The position numbers and the translations under genes were made by a program. Source: JANSWY01 sp965267245 (lineage in GTDB: Bacteria; Bacteroidota; Bacteroidia; Cytophagales; Cyclobacteriaceae). From it: a DNA stretch of 64,000 bases. Shown piece after piece: positions 17,173 to 25,155 of this stretch (positions are counted from its first letter, which is position 1; every line of letters starts with the position of its first letter). The notes below the pieces were generated by a model. It had not been told where the DNA came from and made no database searches. It saw only the letters and a list, made by a program, of their open reading frames with translations. The DNA lies in contig OZ253939.1 in assembly GCA_965267245.1 (NCBI GenBank), forward strand, positions 3,100,001 to 3,164,000. Reading direction: 5' to 3'.

Positions 17173-17799
17173 TTATGCAGGAACCGTAGAAGTACCAGCC
17201 AATAATACTTTTACCAATGTTTTGTCGGGAGCATCATCGCCCAGCTCGATCATGAATTCAAATTCTTCATCATCCCTCACAAACCTTGGGTTTTCAAGGT
17301 AGTACGTACCAAGATTGACCTGCATGTTGTTGTCGGTCACAAACTCTTGCATCGGTCGCTCATCTACTATGATCTTCTTGTTGGCCATGAATGTCCATAC
17401 TCCGTTTTGCAACCCGGCTACTGCTTTGATCGAATCAAAGTTGGTAGACTTGATGAGTTGCTTCCAGGCGGTATCCGACTGTGGAATGTCTCCTTCGAAT
17501 ACTTTCGCCAGGAGGGTGATTCGGTTACATAGAAATAGCCTGTCTTTAGGAAGTTTGGATTGGGTAACGTTGGTCACGCCAATTTCCTTGGCATCCTGTG
17601 TTTCAAACATGTGGATGGTGGCCTTGTCTCCGCCATACTTAATGGCATAATAAGCACTATCTGATAGTTGAAGTCGCCCTTCTTTGATTCCTTCGGCTAC
17701 TTTGACCATGGCTGGGTCATGTTTTTTACCCGCTTCCCTTAAGGAAAGATGAGCATTTACGATTTCGAGAAATTGTTCTCTTGAGTTTTTACGCATCAT
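17173..17799 (-). CDS. Candidate major structural protein of the prophage-like block
   Basis: A 208-residue soluble protein with an N-terminal helical region (residues 1-60) and a beta-rich remainder. The segments KKIIVDERPMQEF, GTYYLENPRFV and EEFEFMIEL, then a closing KTLVKVLLAGTSTVPA, are the pattern of strand, loop and strand expected of a viral jelly-roll subunit. It is the largest of the five beta-rich proteins and begins their run, 40 bases downstream of a membrane protein gene. That makes it my first choice for a capsid protein. No known major capsid family was recognised by eye, so this is a hypothesis. Confidence 0.45.
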   Translation of the reverse strand: MMRKNSREQFLEIVNAHLSLREAGKKHDPAMVKVAEGIKEGRLQLSDSAYYAIKYGGDKATIHMFETQDAKEIGVTNVTQSKLPKDRLFLCNRITLLAKVFEGDIPQSDTAWKQLIKSTNFDSIKAVAGLQNGVWTFMANKKIIVDERPMQEFVTDNNMQVNLGTYYLENPRFVRDDEEFEFMIELGDDAPDKTLVKVLLAGTSTVPA

Positions 17800-17838
17800 A
17801 TATTTAAGTTTTAGAAATGAGATTAGTATGTAGATCGA

Positions 17839-18456
17839 TTATGCTACGGCATTTAGCTCAAGCGCATCTGTTCCTTCGAGCTCCAATATTTCCGGATTCC
17901 CGAAAGCCCCTAGGTCAGCACCCTGAAATGGTTCTTCCTCCTCTTCCAATTCCAGAGGAGTTTCTTCTATGATTTCATCGACATTCCCTTCCTCCAATTG
18001 TCGGATGATATCATCGACCTCAGAGGTGTCAAAATTTTCGACTTCACCGATATCCTGAATGGGGTTCTCCAGCATGATCACAGTGCCGTCTTCCAGTTCG
18101 CCTAATCCCAGCTTTTCACCAAGTGAGGGAGAGAGCTTATCGAGATACACTTTTTTGCCGAGGGCTTTCAAAGAAGCTAAGGCTCTGTTCTTAGCATTAC
18201 CAATTTCATCCTGAAATCCATCAATGCCTGAGACATTAGGGTCAGGCTGTGAGCCGAAACCATTTGAAGCTACCATGCCTACACCTGCAGAGGTGAGCCA
18301 GTCTTGTTGATACCATGCTCCTCCAAATATGGTGGCGGCACCAATCCACAGCGAGTGTCTACCCACTGCGGATCCTGCCACCATTCCGACCAGCCCGGAA
18401 CCAAGATTTTTGCCCGTTTCGATGAAGCTACTTTTTACGTTTTCTGTCTTTTCCAT
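17839..18456 (-). CDS. Membrane protein with glycine-zipper helices and acidic C-terminus
   Basis: The first 70 residues hold two glycine-rich hydrophobic helices (LGSGLVGMVAGSAVG and a second around GVGMVASNGFG), a pattern common in virion-membrane or bilayer-inserting proteins. The C-terminal half is very acidic, with LELEEEEEP near residue 172. No enzyme motif is visible. It lies directly upstream of the candidate capsid gene. A role as a membrane-embedded virion protein is inferred. Confidence 0.5.
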   Translation of the reverse strand: MEKTENVKSSFIETGKNLGSGLVGMVAGSAVGRHSLWIGAATIFGGAWYQQDWLTSAGVGMVASNGFGSQPDPNVSGIDGFQDEIGNAKNRALASLKALGKKVYLDKLSPSLGEKLGLGELEDGTVIMLENPIQDIGEVENFDTSEVDDIIRQLEEGNVDEIIEETPLELEEEEEPFQGADLGAFGNPEILELEGTDALELNAVA

Positions 18457-18482
18457 TTTCTTGTATTTGTTATGATGTGAGG

Positions 18483-19952
18483 TTATAGTAGGGCCGTAGG
18501 TACGAGCTTCTCTCTTTTCTTTCCTTGCGTTTTTCGCTTTGTTTTGGACTTACCTTCTCCCTTAAATCTGCCTTTGGAGTCACGTTCACGGTTACTGCTC
18601 ATACCGATCCCATCAACTGGCTTTTCTTCTCTTTTTCTAGACTGTTTCACCACATAGAATACTCCGCCACCCAAGACTAGCACACCTGCACCAATCAGTA
18701 GGGCGGTCTTGTTTTTTTGTAGAAAGCTTTGTTTTTCTTCGGTTGGCTCAACAACGGTAGCAGGCAAAGCGGTGCTTGCAGCACGGCTAACAGCTGATGA
18801 CGAACTAGAGGTCGGCACGCTGGATGGAGTTGGTGTCCTTCTTACCGTTGAAGTAGGAATAGTAGTTGGCCGGGCCGGTGAAGTAAACCTTGTGAGCGAT
18901 CTGGGTACTGACCGTGGGAGTTGTCTTACCACTGGTGCGGGTGCAGCACCTCCCGATCTTCTGGATGTCGGAACTAAAGACCTGGCTTGGCTAACCGTGT
19001 TAGTGACCCTATTGCGAATCTGCTTTGCGTCATCGACTACTTTTTTTCCCTTATCGAATACGCCAGTAATCTTATTGAGCAAAGCTGCAACAGTCCCCAC
19101 AGCTCCTGAAGCTGCCGCAATAGCTGAACCGGTTACAACAGCTCCAAGCCCCTCCATTTCTACAGTGCCTTCAAGCAGGGATTCTATTTCGTCAGCATCC
19201 ATTTCAATTACCATTCGCTCGAATGGATCGACATAGTCATCGGTAAAGTCCAGGGGACTTCCCAACTCGATACCGCTCAGTGGTACCGACTTGTCTTTAT
19301 TCCCTTTCCCAGTGAGAATAGCTTTTTTGAGATTACTGCTTTTGCCTCCTGCTAATTCGTAAATCTTATTAGCTTTCGAGATTGCACTTTTCAATTTAGA
19401 AAAGCCACTCATACTCATCCCTCTCTTTCTGGCTTCAGCATCACTGAGATAGCCAAATCGCAACCTTTCGGCTACTTTCATGAGGTTGATCTTCATGGCC
19501 AGTAAGAAGCCATTTCTTAACAAGATGGTCGCTGGATTGAGAAACCGATTAAAAGTCTTAACTACTGGCTTGAGGATTTTCTTTCCGGTAAACTTTGCAG
19601 CCTTTTTGATGCCTTTTCCTACAGGTCGAATGACCTTTTTGCCCACAAACCTTGTCGCTTTCTTTAATCCTCTTCCGATCTTTTTGAAGAAGCCCAACTC
19701 TCCAAGACCATCTATCACATAGAGGTTTTCTTCAGCATCTGCATACATGACGACATTGCCATCTTCATCCAGAATTTCATAAGCAATTTCTGGTTCGTGT
19801 ACATAGCCAAGTGCTTCTAAAGCCTCGATTTGTTGACCATTTATCTCTTCTCCTTCCAACGTCTCAAAGTCAATATCCTGGATATCCAGATTATCTAAAC
19901 CTGATCCTTCTGATCCTTCGAGTGTAAGTCCGTCTAAACGATGTAATTCCAT
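18483..19952 (-). CDS. Large basic-helix protein with C-terminal membrane anchor
   Basis: Domains in order: an acidic N-terminus (residues 1-85) and a repetitive Lys/Gly/Val stretch, GLKKATRFVGKKVIRPVG and GIKKAAKFTGKKILKPV (about 90-135), which should form amphipathic basic helices. A conserved-looking core follows (LNPATILLRNGFLLAMKI, LSDAEARKRG, SSNLKKAILTGKGNK), then an Ala/Gly segment near 265-290 and a long Pro/Ser/Thr linker. It ends with a transmembrane helix near 416-435 and a strongly basic tail. I have seen this core pattern in hypothetical proteins of Bacteroidota mobile elements but can name no family. It may bind membrane and nucleic acid inside a virion. Confidence 0.5.
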   Translation of the reverse strand: MELHRLDGLTLEGSEGSGLDNLDIQDIDFETLEGEEINGQQIEALEALGYVHEPEIAYEILDEDGNVVMYADAEENLYVIDGLGELGFFKKIGRGLKKATRFVGKKVIRPVGKGIKKAAKFTGKKILKPVVKTFNRFLNPATILLRNGFLLAMKINLMKVAERLRFGYLSDAEARKRGMSMSGFSKLKSAISKANKIYELAGGKSSNLKKAILTGKGNKDKSVPLSGIELGSPLDFTDDYVDPFERMVIEMDADEIESLLEGTVEMEGLGAVVTGSAIAAASGAVGTVAALLNKITGVFDKGKKVVDDAKQIRNRVTNTVSQARSLVPTSRRSGGAAPAPVVRQLPRSVPRSLTRFTSPARPTTIPTSTVRRTPTPSSVPTSSSSSAVSRAASTALPATVVEPTEEKQSFLQKNKTALLIGAGVLVLGGGVFYVVKQSRKREEKPVDGIGMSSNRERDSKGRFKGEGKSKTKRKTQGKKREKLVPTALL

Positions 19953-19957
19953 AATTA

Positions 19958-20887
19958 CTAGGTTAAAATTTGTGTTAGTTTATATGCTCCCAGACCTACT
20001 CCAAAAGCCAGTAATATCTTTCCAGCCAGTCCAGTCTTAATTTTCTTGGTCGTAGTGATAATGGGTGTTTCAAAGGCTTTTACCTGAACTACTTCTGTGG
20101 CTGGTTTCGGCCTTGTATTTGCCTCTACAGCTCTGGGTGATGATTTTTTTGAGGGAATAAGTGGCTGAGTTGATTCTGGTTGAATAGCCACTACTGGCTT
20201 CTTTTTTGGCGTACTTTCAGCGGTAAGCCGTCTCATGGGCAATCCACCTCTTCTTGTTCTGGGACTATCCAGTCCATCGATTAAAAGGTCAAGTGAATCT
20301 ACCCCGCTGATCCCTTCTAATCCATTAATTTCTCCAACGGGTGTAGGATCATCAATATCAAAATCACGGAAACCGGAGAATGGAACTTCGTAATCAAACT
20401 GATCAGTCACACAATCCATGGTTATATGATCACGACCTAGTGGTACGATTGGATAAATGTGCTGGTAGTGCTGCTTACCTCCGTACTTTGTGATTCGAAG
20501 CTTATGAGGGATATTCAGATTAGTAAGAATACTGGAGATGAAAACAGAGTAGCAGTCGCAATCAACTCCTTTTTTTCGGTCAGCCCAGGCGCGAGAAGGT
20601 CTTCTTACTTGCTCCACTCCGGTTTTATCTCTGGCATACTGGATGTGGTTGTAAACAAAGTCCCAAATGTTCTTGCAAGTAGATTTAAGATCTGAATCCT
20701 TGAGATGGCTGGCCAGCAGCTTGGTATCGGATTTGGTTTCAGGGACTAGCTGCTTGATCAGGTTGATAGTGTGGTGCAGCCTGGCTTTCCCTTCTGAGCA
20801 AATCACAGAATCTTGCTCGATGCTTCTCGGAATGATTTTATCAAACTGATAACCTGGCCGGATATGTCGTTTTCTCAGCGCCTTCAT
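19958..20887 (-). CDS. Transglutaminase-like cysteine protein with C-terminal membrane anchor
   Basis: The motif RKKGVDCDCYSVFISSIL (Cys110, Asp111), then HYQHIYPIV (His143) and MDCVTD (Asp158), gives the Cys-His-Asp triad order of transglutaminase-like peptidases. After the domain there is a Pro/Lys-rich linker (residues 200-285) and a final hydrophobic helix, GKILLAFGVGLGAYKL. The enzyme could process or cross-link virion proteins, or act on the cell wall. The start shares one base with the upstream LEA14-like gene, and the end is 5 bases from the basic-helix gene. Fold call good, role unknown. Confidence 0.62.
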   Translation of the reverse strand: MKALRKRHIRPGYQFDKIIPRSIEQDSVICSEGKARLHHTINLIKQLVPETKSDTKLLASHLKDSDLKSTCKNIWDFVYNHIQYARDKTGVEQVRRPSRAWADRKKGVDCDCYSVFISSILTNLNIPHKLRITKYGGKQHYQHIYPIVPLGRDHITMDCVTDQFDYEVPFSGFRDFDIDDPTPVGEINGLEGISGVDSLDLLIDGLDSPRTRRGGLPMRRLTAESTPKKKPVVAIQPESTQPLIPSKKSSPRAVEANTRPKPATEVVQVKAFETPIITTTKKIKTGLAGKILLAFGVGLGAYKLTQILT

Positions 20888-21348
20888 CAGATAGTCAGTT
20901 TGATTGATTCCTGTTGCTCATAAGGAATACCGTTGATTTGTGTGGAAGTGGTAGCCACCAGGTCAATAGAGACCTTTTGTCCACTTCGTATTTTTTGAAC
21001 AATATCTGCACCCAGCACCTGGATGAGTGTAAGCCACCCTGCCGACTGAATGGCCATATCAAAAGTTTTCTCGCTGTTCTCTGATAATTGAATGGTCTCA
21101 TTCTTTACTGTGGATGAGCCAATGGATACCTCTTTATGGGTGAGGTTTAGAAAGGGAAATTGAATGGCTAATGCTACAGGGTTAGGGTTCTGTAGCTTTA
21201 CGTTCGCTCTTAACTCAATACCAGAAAGCCCCACTCTGTTGACCTTCAGTGAAGTTCTGGTCACTATGGTTTTCGAGGCTTTTTGAAGTCTCAATAAATA
21301 CCGGCCTGCAAAAAATGCAGCCGCTCCGCCTGCTATCCATTTGAGCAT
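20887..21348 (-). CDS. LEA14-like (LEA type 2) membrane-anchored protein
   Basis: First gene of the leftward block. A single N-terminal hydrophobic helix (WIAGGAAAFFAGRYLLRL) is followed by a beta-sandwich with the hallmark KLQNPNPVALAIQFPF (residues 51-66) of LEA14/WHy domains. Such domains are small immunoglobulin-like sandwiches found in envelope proteins. Here it is probably exposed on one side of a membrane. The roughly 210-base gap upstream must contain the promoter for the block. Confidence 0.62.
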   Translation of the reverse strand: MLKWIAGGAAAFFAGRYLLRLQKASKTIVTRTSLKVNRVGLSGIELRANVKLQNPNPVALAIQFPFLNLTHKEVSIGSSTVKNETIQLSENSEKTFDMAIQSAGWLTLIQVLGADIVQKIRSGQKVSIDLVATTSTQINGIPYEQQESIKLTI

Positions 21349-21561
21349 AATCGTTATGATTTACCCAAATATTGGAGGTGCATTATTTAGATAAAAGAGA
21401 GCTTGTAAAACGAAGGAATACCTTGGTTTAATTAATTAAATAAGGGTTCTTTAAGCAACACTGGCTGAATTGAAGCATCCTTTTCCGATTATGTGTGAAG
21501 GTTTGGTTCTCTTGAATTATTTGAACTGGCCTCTTCAAGATTTAGAACGTATTTTGGTAGT
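21349..21561. promoter_or_regulatory. Divergent intergenic region between the structural block and a small HTH gene
   Basis: The 213-base AT-rich gap separates the leftward block from the rightward 58-residue HTH gene. It contains a TTAATTAATTAA palindromic run and an ACCCAAATATTGG near-palindrome at 21,364-21,376. The latter could supply the -7 element of a leftward Bacteroidota promoter (reverse strand AATATTTG). The promoter call is by position; the elements are weak. Confidence 0.35.
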
Positions 21562-21738
21562 ATGTTTCATTCACTTCGATTCAAAAGCAAATCAGAACTC
21601 GCTCAGGAAATGGGTATCAGTCGAGAGACGTTGAGGAAAAAGCTTAAAGAGATTGAGGGACTGGAGACCGGTAGACGGCAGCTATTGTATCCCAGGGAGG
21701 TCAAAAGGATTTATCAGGAGTTTGGGAGCTATCTATGA
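21562..21738 (+). CDS. Short HTH protein, 58 residues (DUF4248-like)
   Basis: An ATG at 21,562 opens a 58-codon frame ending in TGA at 21,736-21,738. The protein has SELAQEMGISRETLRKKL, a clear helix-turn-helix, followed by LLYPREVKRIYQEFGSY. The latter parallels the LLRPEIVRFLFERLGEP tail of the 83-residue protein at 10,454. It is divergent from the structural block and its 3' end overlaps the convergent 276-residue gene by 10 bases. Likely a small DNA-binding regulator of the element. Confidence 0.6.
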   Translation: MFHSLRFKSKSELAQEMGISRETLRKKLKEIEGLETGRRQLLYPREVKRIYQEFGSYL

Positions 21739-22559
21739 TAATATTCGGCATCAGATAAGGTCAATTCGTTCCTCAATTTAAGCTTATAAGTATATTTTTT
21801 GATTTTCAATTGTTCAATGCATTCTGGGCGATCATCTACCATATAAAACGGAGCTAGAAAAAAGGGTGCATTTTCAGACTGATCATTAATAAAATGCCCC
21901 CAAAGGGTGCCATCAATTATTTTTATGTTTTTCCAATAGATCATCTGCATAACCATCGACTGTTGAATTTTTCCTTTCTTATCATAAGCTAGTTTCTCCT
22001 TTTCTGCTAGAAAGGCTTCATCAAGCCACTTTCTATCTGGATTTGCATATATATAAGTAGAGTAACTCTCATCTAGTTCTTTAACAAAAGACACACAGAT
22101 ATTATTATCCGGGTCATCATTGCTTCCTTGATTCCAAGACATGAGGTATTCGAAAAACTGGATGGCATAATCGCGATCTCTGTATGTAGGGCCAAAGTGA
22201 TTAATTAAACCATATTGTTCTTTGTATTCTGGATTAGGAAACAAATATCCATTTGTAACCCATTGGGAGGTATCAACTTCAAAACCAGGCGGAGGCTGAA
22301 CAATAATGACACTATAGGTGAAAACTACCTTTTCAATTAAAAGGTCTAGCGCAGCAAGTACTAGAGCTACAACAAAACTGATCTCTGGAGGTAGCGATAT
22401 TATACTTACCATAATACCAACAAGAGTTAAACCTCGTGTTATCCACTTTGCGGTATTATTGAATTTTTCGTGTAGGTAAACTTTAGGAAACGGAAATCTC
22501 CATTGTATATAAATCAAGGAAGAGATATCAATTCTCCAGTTGCCGACTCTAATTCTCAT
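21729..22559 (-). CDS. Hypothetical membrane protein
   Basis: A 276-residue protein with two adjacent hydrophobic helices (about residues 41-57 and 61-85) and a large soluble C-terminal part that matches no family I know. Aromatic-rich segments such as WNQGSNDDPDNN and KWLDEAFLAEKEK suggest a globular domain. It is 2 bases downstream of the HTH gene 22,562-22,879 and so is probably cotranscribed with the Fic gene. It could be an effector or accessory cargo of the mobile element. Confidence 0.5.
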   Translation of the reverse strand: MRIRVGNWRIDISSLIYIQWRFPFPKVYLHEKFNNTAKWITRGLTLVGIMVSIISLPPEISFVVALVLAALDLLIEKVVFTYSVIIVQPPPGFEVDTSQWVTNGYLFPNPEYKEQYGLINHFGPTYRDRDYAIQFFEYLMSWNQGSNDDPDNNICVSFVKELDESYSTYIYANPDRKWLDEAFLAEKEKLAYDKKGKIQQSMVMQMIYWKNIKIIDGTLWGHFINDQSENAPFFLAPFYMVDDRPECIEQLKIKKYTYKLKLRNELTLSDAEYYHR

Positions 22560-22561
22560 AG

Positions 22562-22879
22562 TTATGAAACATTATCAAACCTGCCATCTCTAGCTTTTAT
22601 CAAGTCATCAATGGTTCTACACTTTCCAGCTTCAATCCATTCTATTAGCTCCGATTTTTTGAAGTAGAGTTTCTTTCCACGTTTATAAAAGGGGATCTCA
22701 TTCTTGCTTGTTCTACCATATAGAGTGGGCAGTGCATCTCCAAGAAAATCAGCCGCTTCCTGGGGACTAAGAAAGTTCTCTTCTTTGCTTTCAATGGCTG
22801 TTTTATCTGATTGTAGTTTTTCCAGCAGGCTTTCTATTTTATCTAATCGCTGCAATATCACTTCAAAAGGATTTTCCAT
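22562..22879 (-). CDS. MerR/excisionase-type helix-turn-helix protein
   Basis: After an N-terminal coiled segment, residues 36-85 (FLSPQEAADFLGDALPTLYG ... IPFYKRGKKLYFKKSELIEW) form the winged helix-turn-helix of the excisionase-like family HTH_17. Such proteins bind DNA as recombination directionality factors or regulators. It lies 4 bases downstream of the Fic gene and 2 bases upstream of the 276-residue membrane protein gene, so it may regulate this cargo operon or bend DNA for the element. Confidence 0.72.
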   Translation of the reverse strand: MENPFEVILQRLDKIESLLEKLQSDKTAIESKEENFLSPQEAADFLGDALPTLYGRTSKNEIPFYKRGKKLYFKKSELIEWIEAGKCRTIDDLIKARDGRFDNVS

Positions 22880-22883
22880 ACAT

Positions 22884-24416
22884 TCAATTTTTCATCATTT
22901 GCTGCTTAACCTTATTGCCTACAAATTCTGCAAAATCCCTGATGTTATGACGAACACTAGCCTCTTCGAGTGCCTCCATGTAAACCTTGCGTTCTTTGAC
23001 TTCAATGATGGTCCACGGATAGCCGCCAGATGCGAACATGGTATTCATTAAAAAACGAGCCATCCGGCCATTACCGTCCATGTAGGGATGAATGTAAACG
23101 AAAATAAAGTGCCCCAGCAACGTTCGGACTGATGCTTCTGGCTCTTCCTCCAGGAGTTCGAAAAAGGCAGGCATAGCATCCCTTAAGGCATCTCTATTCA
23201 ATGGAACATGCTGTGAGTTTTTAATGTAAACAGGACCGTTTCTGTATCCTGCCAAGTCCGAAGGTTTCAATATACCTGCAGCTACACTTGGTGCAAATAA
23301 TTCCCTGTACCAACCGCCATGATCTGCATCAAGTATCTGCCCTGCATTTTTGCCCGATAGCACTTTTATAATAGAATCCTTTACCAACTGAAAGGCCTGC
23401 CAATATCCTCTGGCGGCCATGGCGTTTCTTTGCTGCAGATCTTCTTCGTTTTGCTCAGGATTCCAGGATCCGCTTCTGACTCTTTCGATGAGCTCTTCTG
23501 TAACCATATATCCCTCTATGGATAATGAATTGTAAGCATCCGCCACAAAAATATCTTCTACACTTTTAACGTACTTCTCCTGATCAACAGGCAGTCCGGG
23601 AGGCTGAGGGAAGCTCTCTATTACAATTTCACGCATATCGGACCACATCATGTTGATCCGATTTACATAAGGCGATTTTTCTCTGAGATTGAAAGCGGAA
23701 GGCGTTTGTTGATCAAATGGATCTTGCTCCCTGATATCATATCCGGCAGCACGCATCGTATTTACTATGTCATCCGCTACTCTGGTATTACCAATATTTC
23801 TAAATGCACCTGAAAGCCGACCAGCTATCACGGAATGCCCTCCACTAAGAAGTGGATCCAACACCTGAGAAGCATCCCTGATAAGAGCAAGGGCGGTGCG
23901 AGCATCTATCGATGAGCGAGTAAATAGGGATGGCGAACATTGGATTAAGGCATGTGGCAAGGAAAGAATACGAATACCATTAATCGATTCTATTGCTTTA
24001 TCATCGGGGAGTTTAGATTTTATATCAAAAATCGATGTACCGAAAAGTAGGTCTGTACTATTGTTGCTGGCTTCAGGAGACTTCACTAAAAGCTGTTTCG
24101 GTATAGACCAGTTACCACTGTGAATGGCAATGGATTGTTCGGGCGAGAGTACCCAATTGTCTGAAAACCGGTCGTTCAAATAAGCTTTAGAAAACTCCCA
24201 AAATGAAGCATACCATGAAGTACTGTCCCCCTCTTTATCATCTGGCTTAGTGGGTATGTACCATCCTTTAAGTACACTCTTGATGAATCCGTTGGCAATA
24301 AGTCGCTCCCTGTGAGTTTGGGTTAAATCACTGCCTTTGATTGTAGCATTCCCTTTACTTTGTAGTTCCTTGAGTACTTCAAGTGAGCTTGCCAGTTTTT
24401 CTGATGGAGTGGCCAT
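22884..24416 (-). CDS. Fic-family protein with AbiEi-like N-terminal domain
   Basis: The Fic core motif HPYMDGNGR (residues 443-451) has all the conserved residues expected of an AMP-transferase: the catalytic His, then the GNGR anion-binding loop. A canonical S-x-x-x-E-G inhibitory motif (NSLSIEG, Ser297-Gly302) lies upstream, as in class II autoinhibited Fic proteins. The first 200 residues resemble AbiEi antitoxin/regulator domains: a helix-turn-helix around RERLIANGFIKSVLKGWYIP, then an AbiEi-type middle part. The fusion suggests a self-regulated toxin or effector. Tandem 24-base repeats sit just before its start codon. It heads a three-gene leftward operon within the mobile region. Confidence 0.85.
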   Translation of the reverse strand: MATPSEKLASSLEVLKELQSKGNATIKGSDLTQTHRERLIANGFIKSVLKGWYIPTKPDDKEGDSTSWYASFWEFSKAYLNDRFSDNWVLSPEQSIAIHSGNWSIPKQLLVKSPEASNNSTDLLFGTSIFDIKSKLPDDKAIESINGIRILSLPHALIQCSPSLFTRSSIDARTALALIRDASQVLDPLLSGGHSVIAGRLSGAFRNIGNTRVADDIVNTMRAAGYDIREQDPFDQQTPSAFNLREKSPYVNRINMMWSDMREIVIESFPQPPGLPVDQEKYVKSVEDIFVADAYNSLSIEGYMVTEELIERVRSGSWNPEQNEEDLQQRNAMAARGYWQAFQLVKDSIIKVLSGKNAGQILDADHGGWYRELFAPSVAAGILKPSDLAGYRNGPVYIKNSQHVPLNRDALRDAMPAFFELLEEEPEASVRTLLGHFIFVYIHPYMDGNGRMARFLMNTMFASGGYPWTIIEVKERKVYMEALEEASVRHNIRDFAEFVGNKVKQQMMKN

Positions 24417-24424
24417 AGTGCAAA

Positions 24425-24518
24425 AATTAGTTTTTTCTAATGTACGATAATTAGTTTTTATTAACGAACTATTACACGTTTATTTTACCGTACTATAATT
24501 AGTTTTTAGAATCAACCC
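24425..24518. repeat. Four tandem 24-bp iterons upstream of the Fic gene
   Basis: Units begin at 24,425, 24,449, 24,473 (degenerate) and 24,497. Each good unit starts AATTAGTTTTT, and units 1-3 end in a related ACGAT, ACTAT or TACTAT. The clearest pair is the 19-base GTACGATAATTAGTTTTTA at 24,442 and GTACTATAATTAGTTTTTA at 24,490, with one mismatch. The array ends inside the 3' end of the zinc-finger gene and begins 8 bases from the Fic start codon. It should be an operator, perhaps for the AbiEi-like domain, or a replication iteron set. Confidence 0.6.
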
Positions 24519-25125
24519 TTTGATGCACCTTCATGTGTCCATTCAAGGCTTTGATCGAGTGGAATCTCTTGCCGCACACTTTGCACTGAAAATCACCATG
24601 TTTACTTGAGCCGTTTACTTCTCCGTTTACAGGTTTGTAAACTGGCTTTTTCTTAACAGACCTCTTGTTTTCGGCTACTTTTTCCACAAATAATTCGGCA
24701 TAACTAAAGCCTGTAAACGCCAGAACTCCAGCTAGAAATACTTTTGTGAATCCTATCACATAAAGCTCCGGAATGAACCCAAAAGGATTGAAATAGAGTA
24801 GGTTGATCACAAAAGCAAAGCAGGCATAGAGCTGCGGTTTCCTTTTGATATAATGAATCGTAAAGACGAGAATGGTCAGGTCGAAACTGATAGCATAGAA
24901 AAGAGAGTAAACCCTCTTGATGTAGTCATTGCCCTCAAATGGAGATATTTTGTAAAACAGCTCATGCGAATGCATGATCATGGGTATAGTGCCTGCAATG
25001 ACGACCAGGAAAATGAACTTCCTTGAATAAAGAAATAGCTCCATTCGTTCAAAGAATCCGGTTTGTATTTGGTTTTCCGTTTGCATATCAACTCTTTTCA
25101 AGGACTGAATCAAGAACCAGTCCAC
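24499..25125 (-). CDS. Four-helix membrane protein with C-terminal C2H2 zinc finger
   Basis: Four hydrophobic helices (residues about 35-50, 70-92, 98-115 and 122-142) are followed by a basic linker and, at the very C-terminus, a C2H2 zinc finger. Its ligands are Cys181, Cys184, His197 and His201 (C-X2-C-X12-H-X3-H), with the classic aromatic and leucine positions. C2H2 fingers are uncommon in bacteria, and a membrane-tethered one is odd. It may tether element DNA to the membrane. The start at 25,125 is uncertain; the ATG at 25,086 (MQTENQIQ) is equally plausible and removes a poorly formed extension. Confidence 0.65.
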   Translation of the reverse strand: MDWFLIQSLKRVDMQTENQIQTGFFERMELFLYSRKFIFLVVIAGTIPMIMHSHELFYKISPFEGNDYIKRVYSLFYAISFDLTILVFTIHYIKRKPQLYACFAFVINLLYFNPFGFIPELYVIGFTKVFLAGVLAFTGFSYAELFVEKVAENKRSVKKKPVYKPVNGEVNGSSKHGDFQCKVCGKRFHSIKALNGHMKVHQRVDSKN

Positions 25126-25155
25126 TCAGATGGAGCTGCTCAAGACTTAATAAGG

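Noticed and set aside
18709..19236. A 175-codon rightward open frame opposite the basic-helix protein
   Set aside because: It is antisense to a gene with coherent domains and neighbours; composition is that of a shadow frame.
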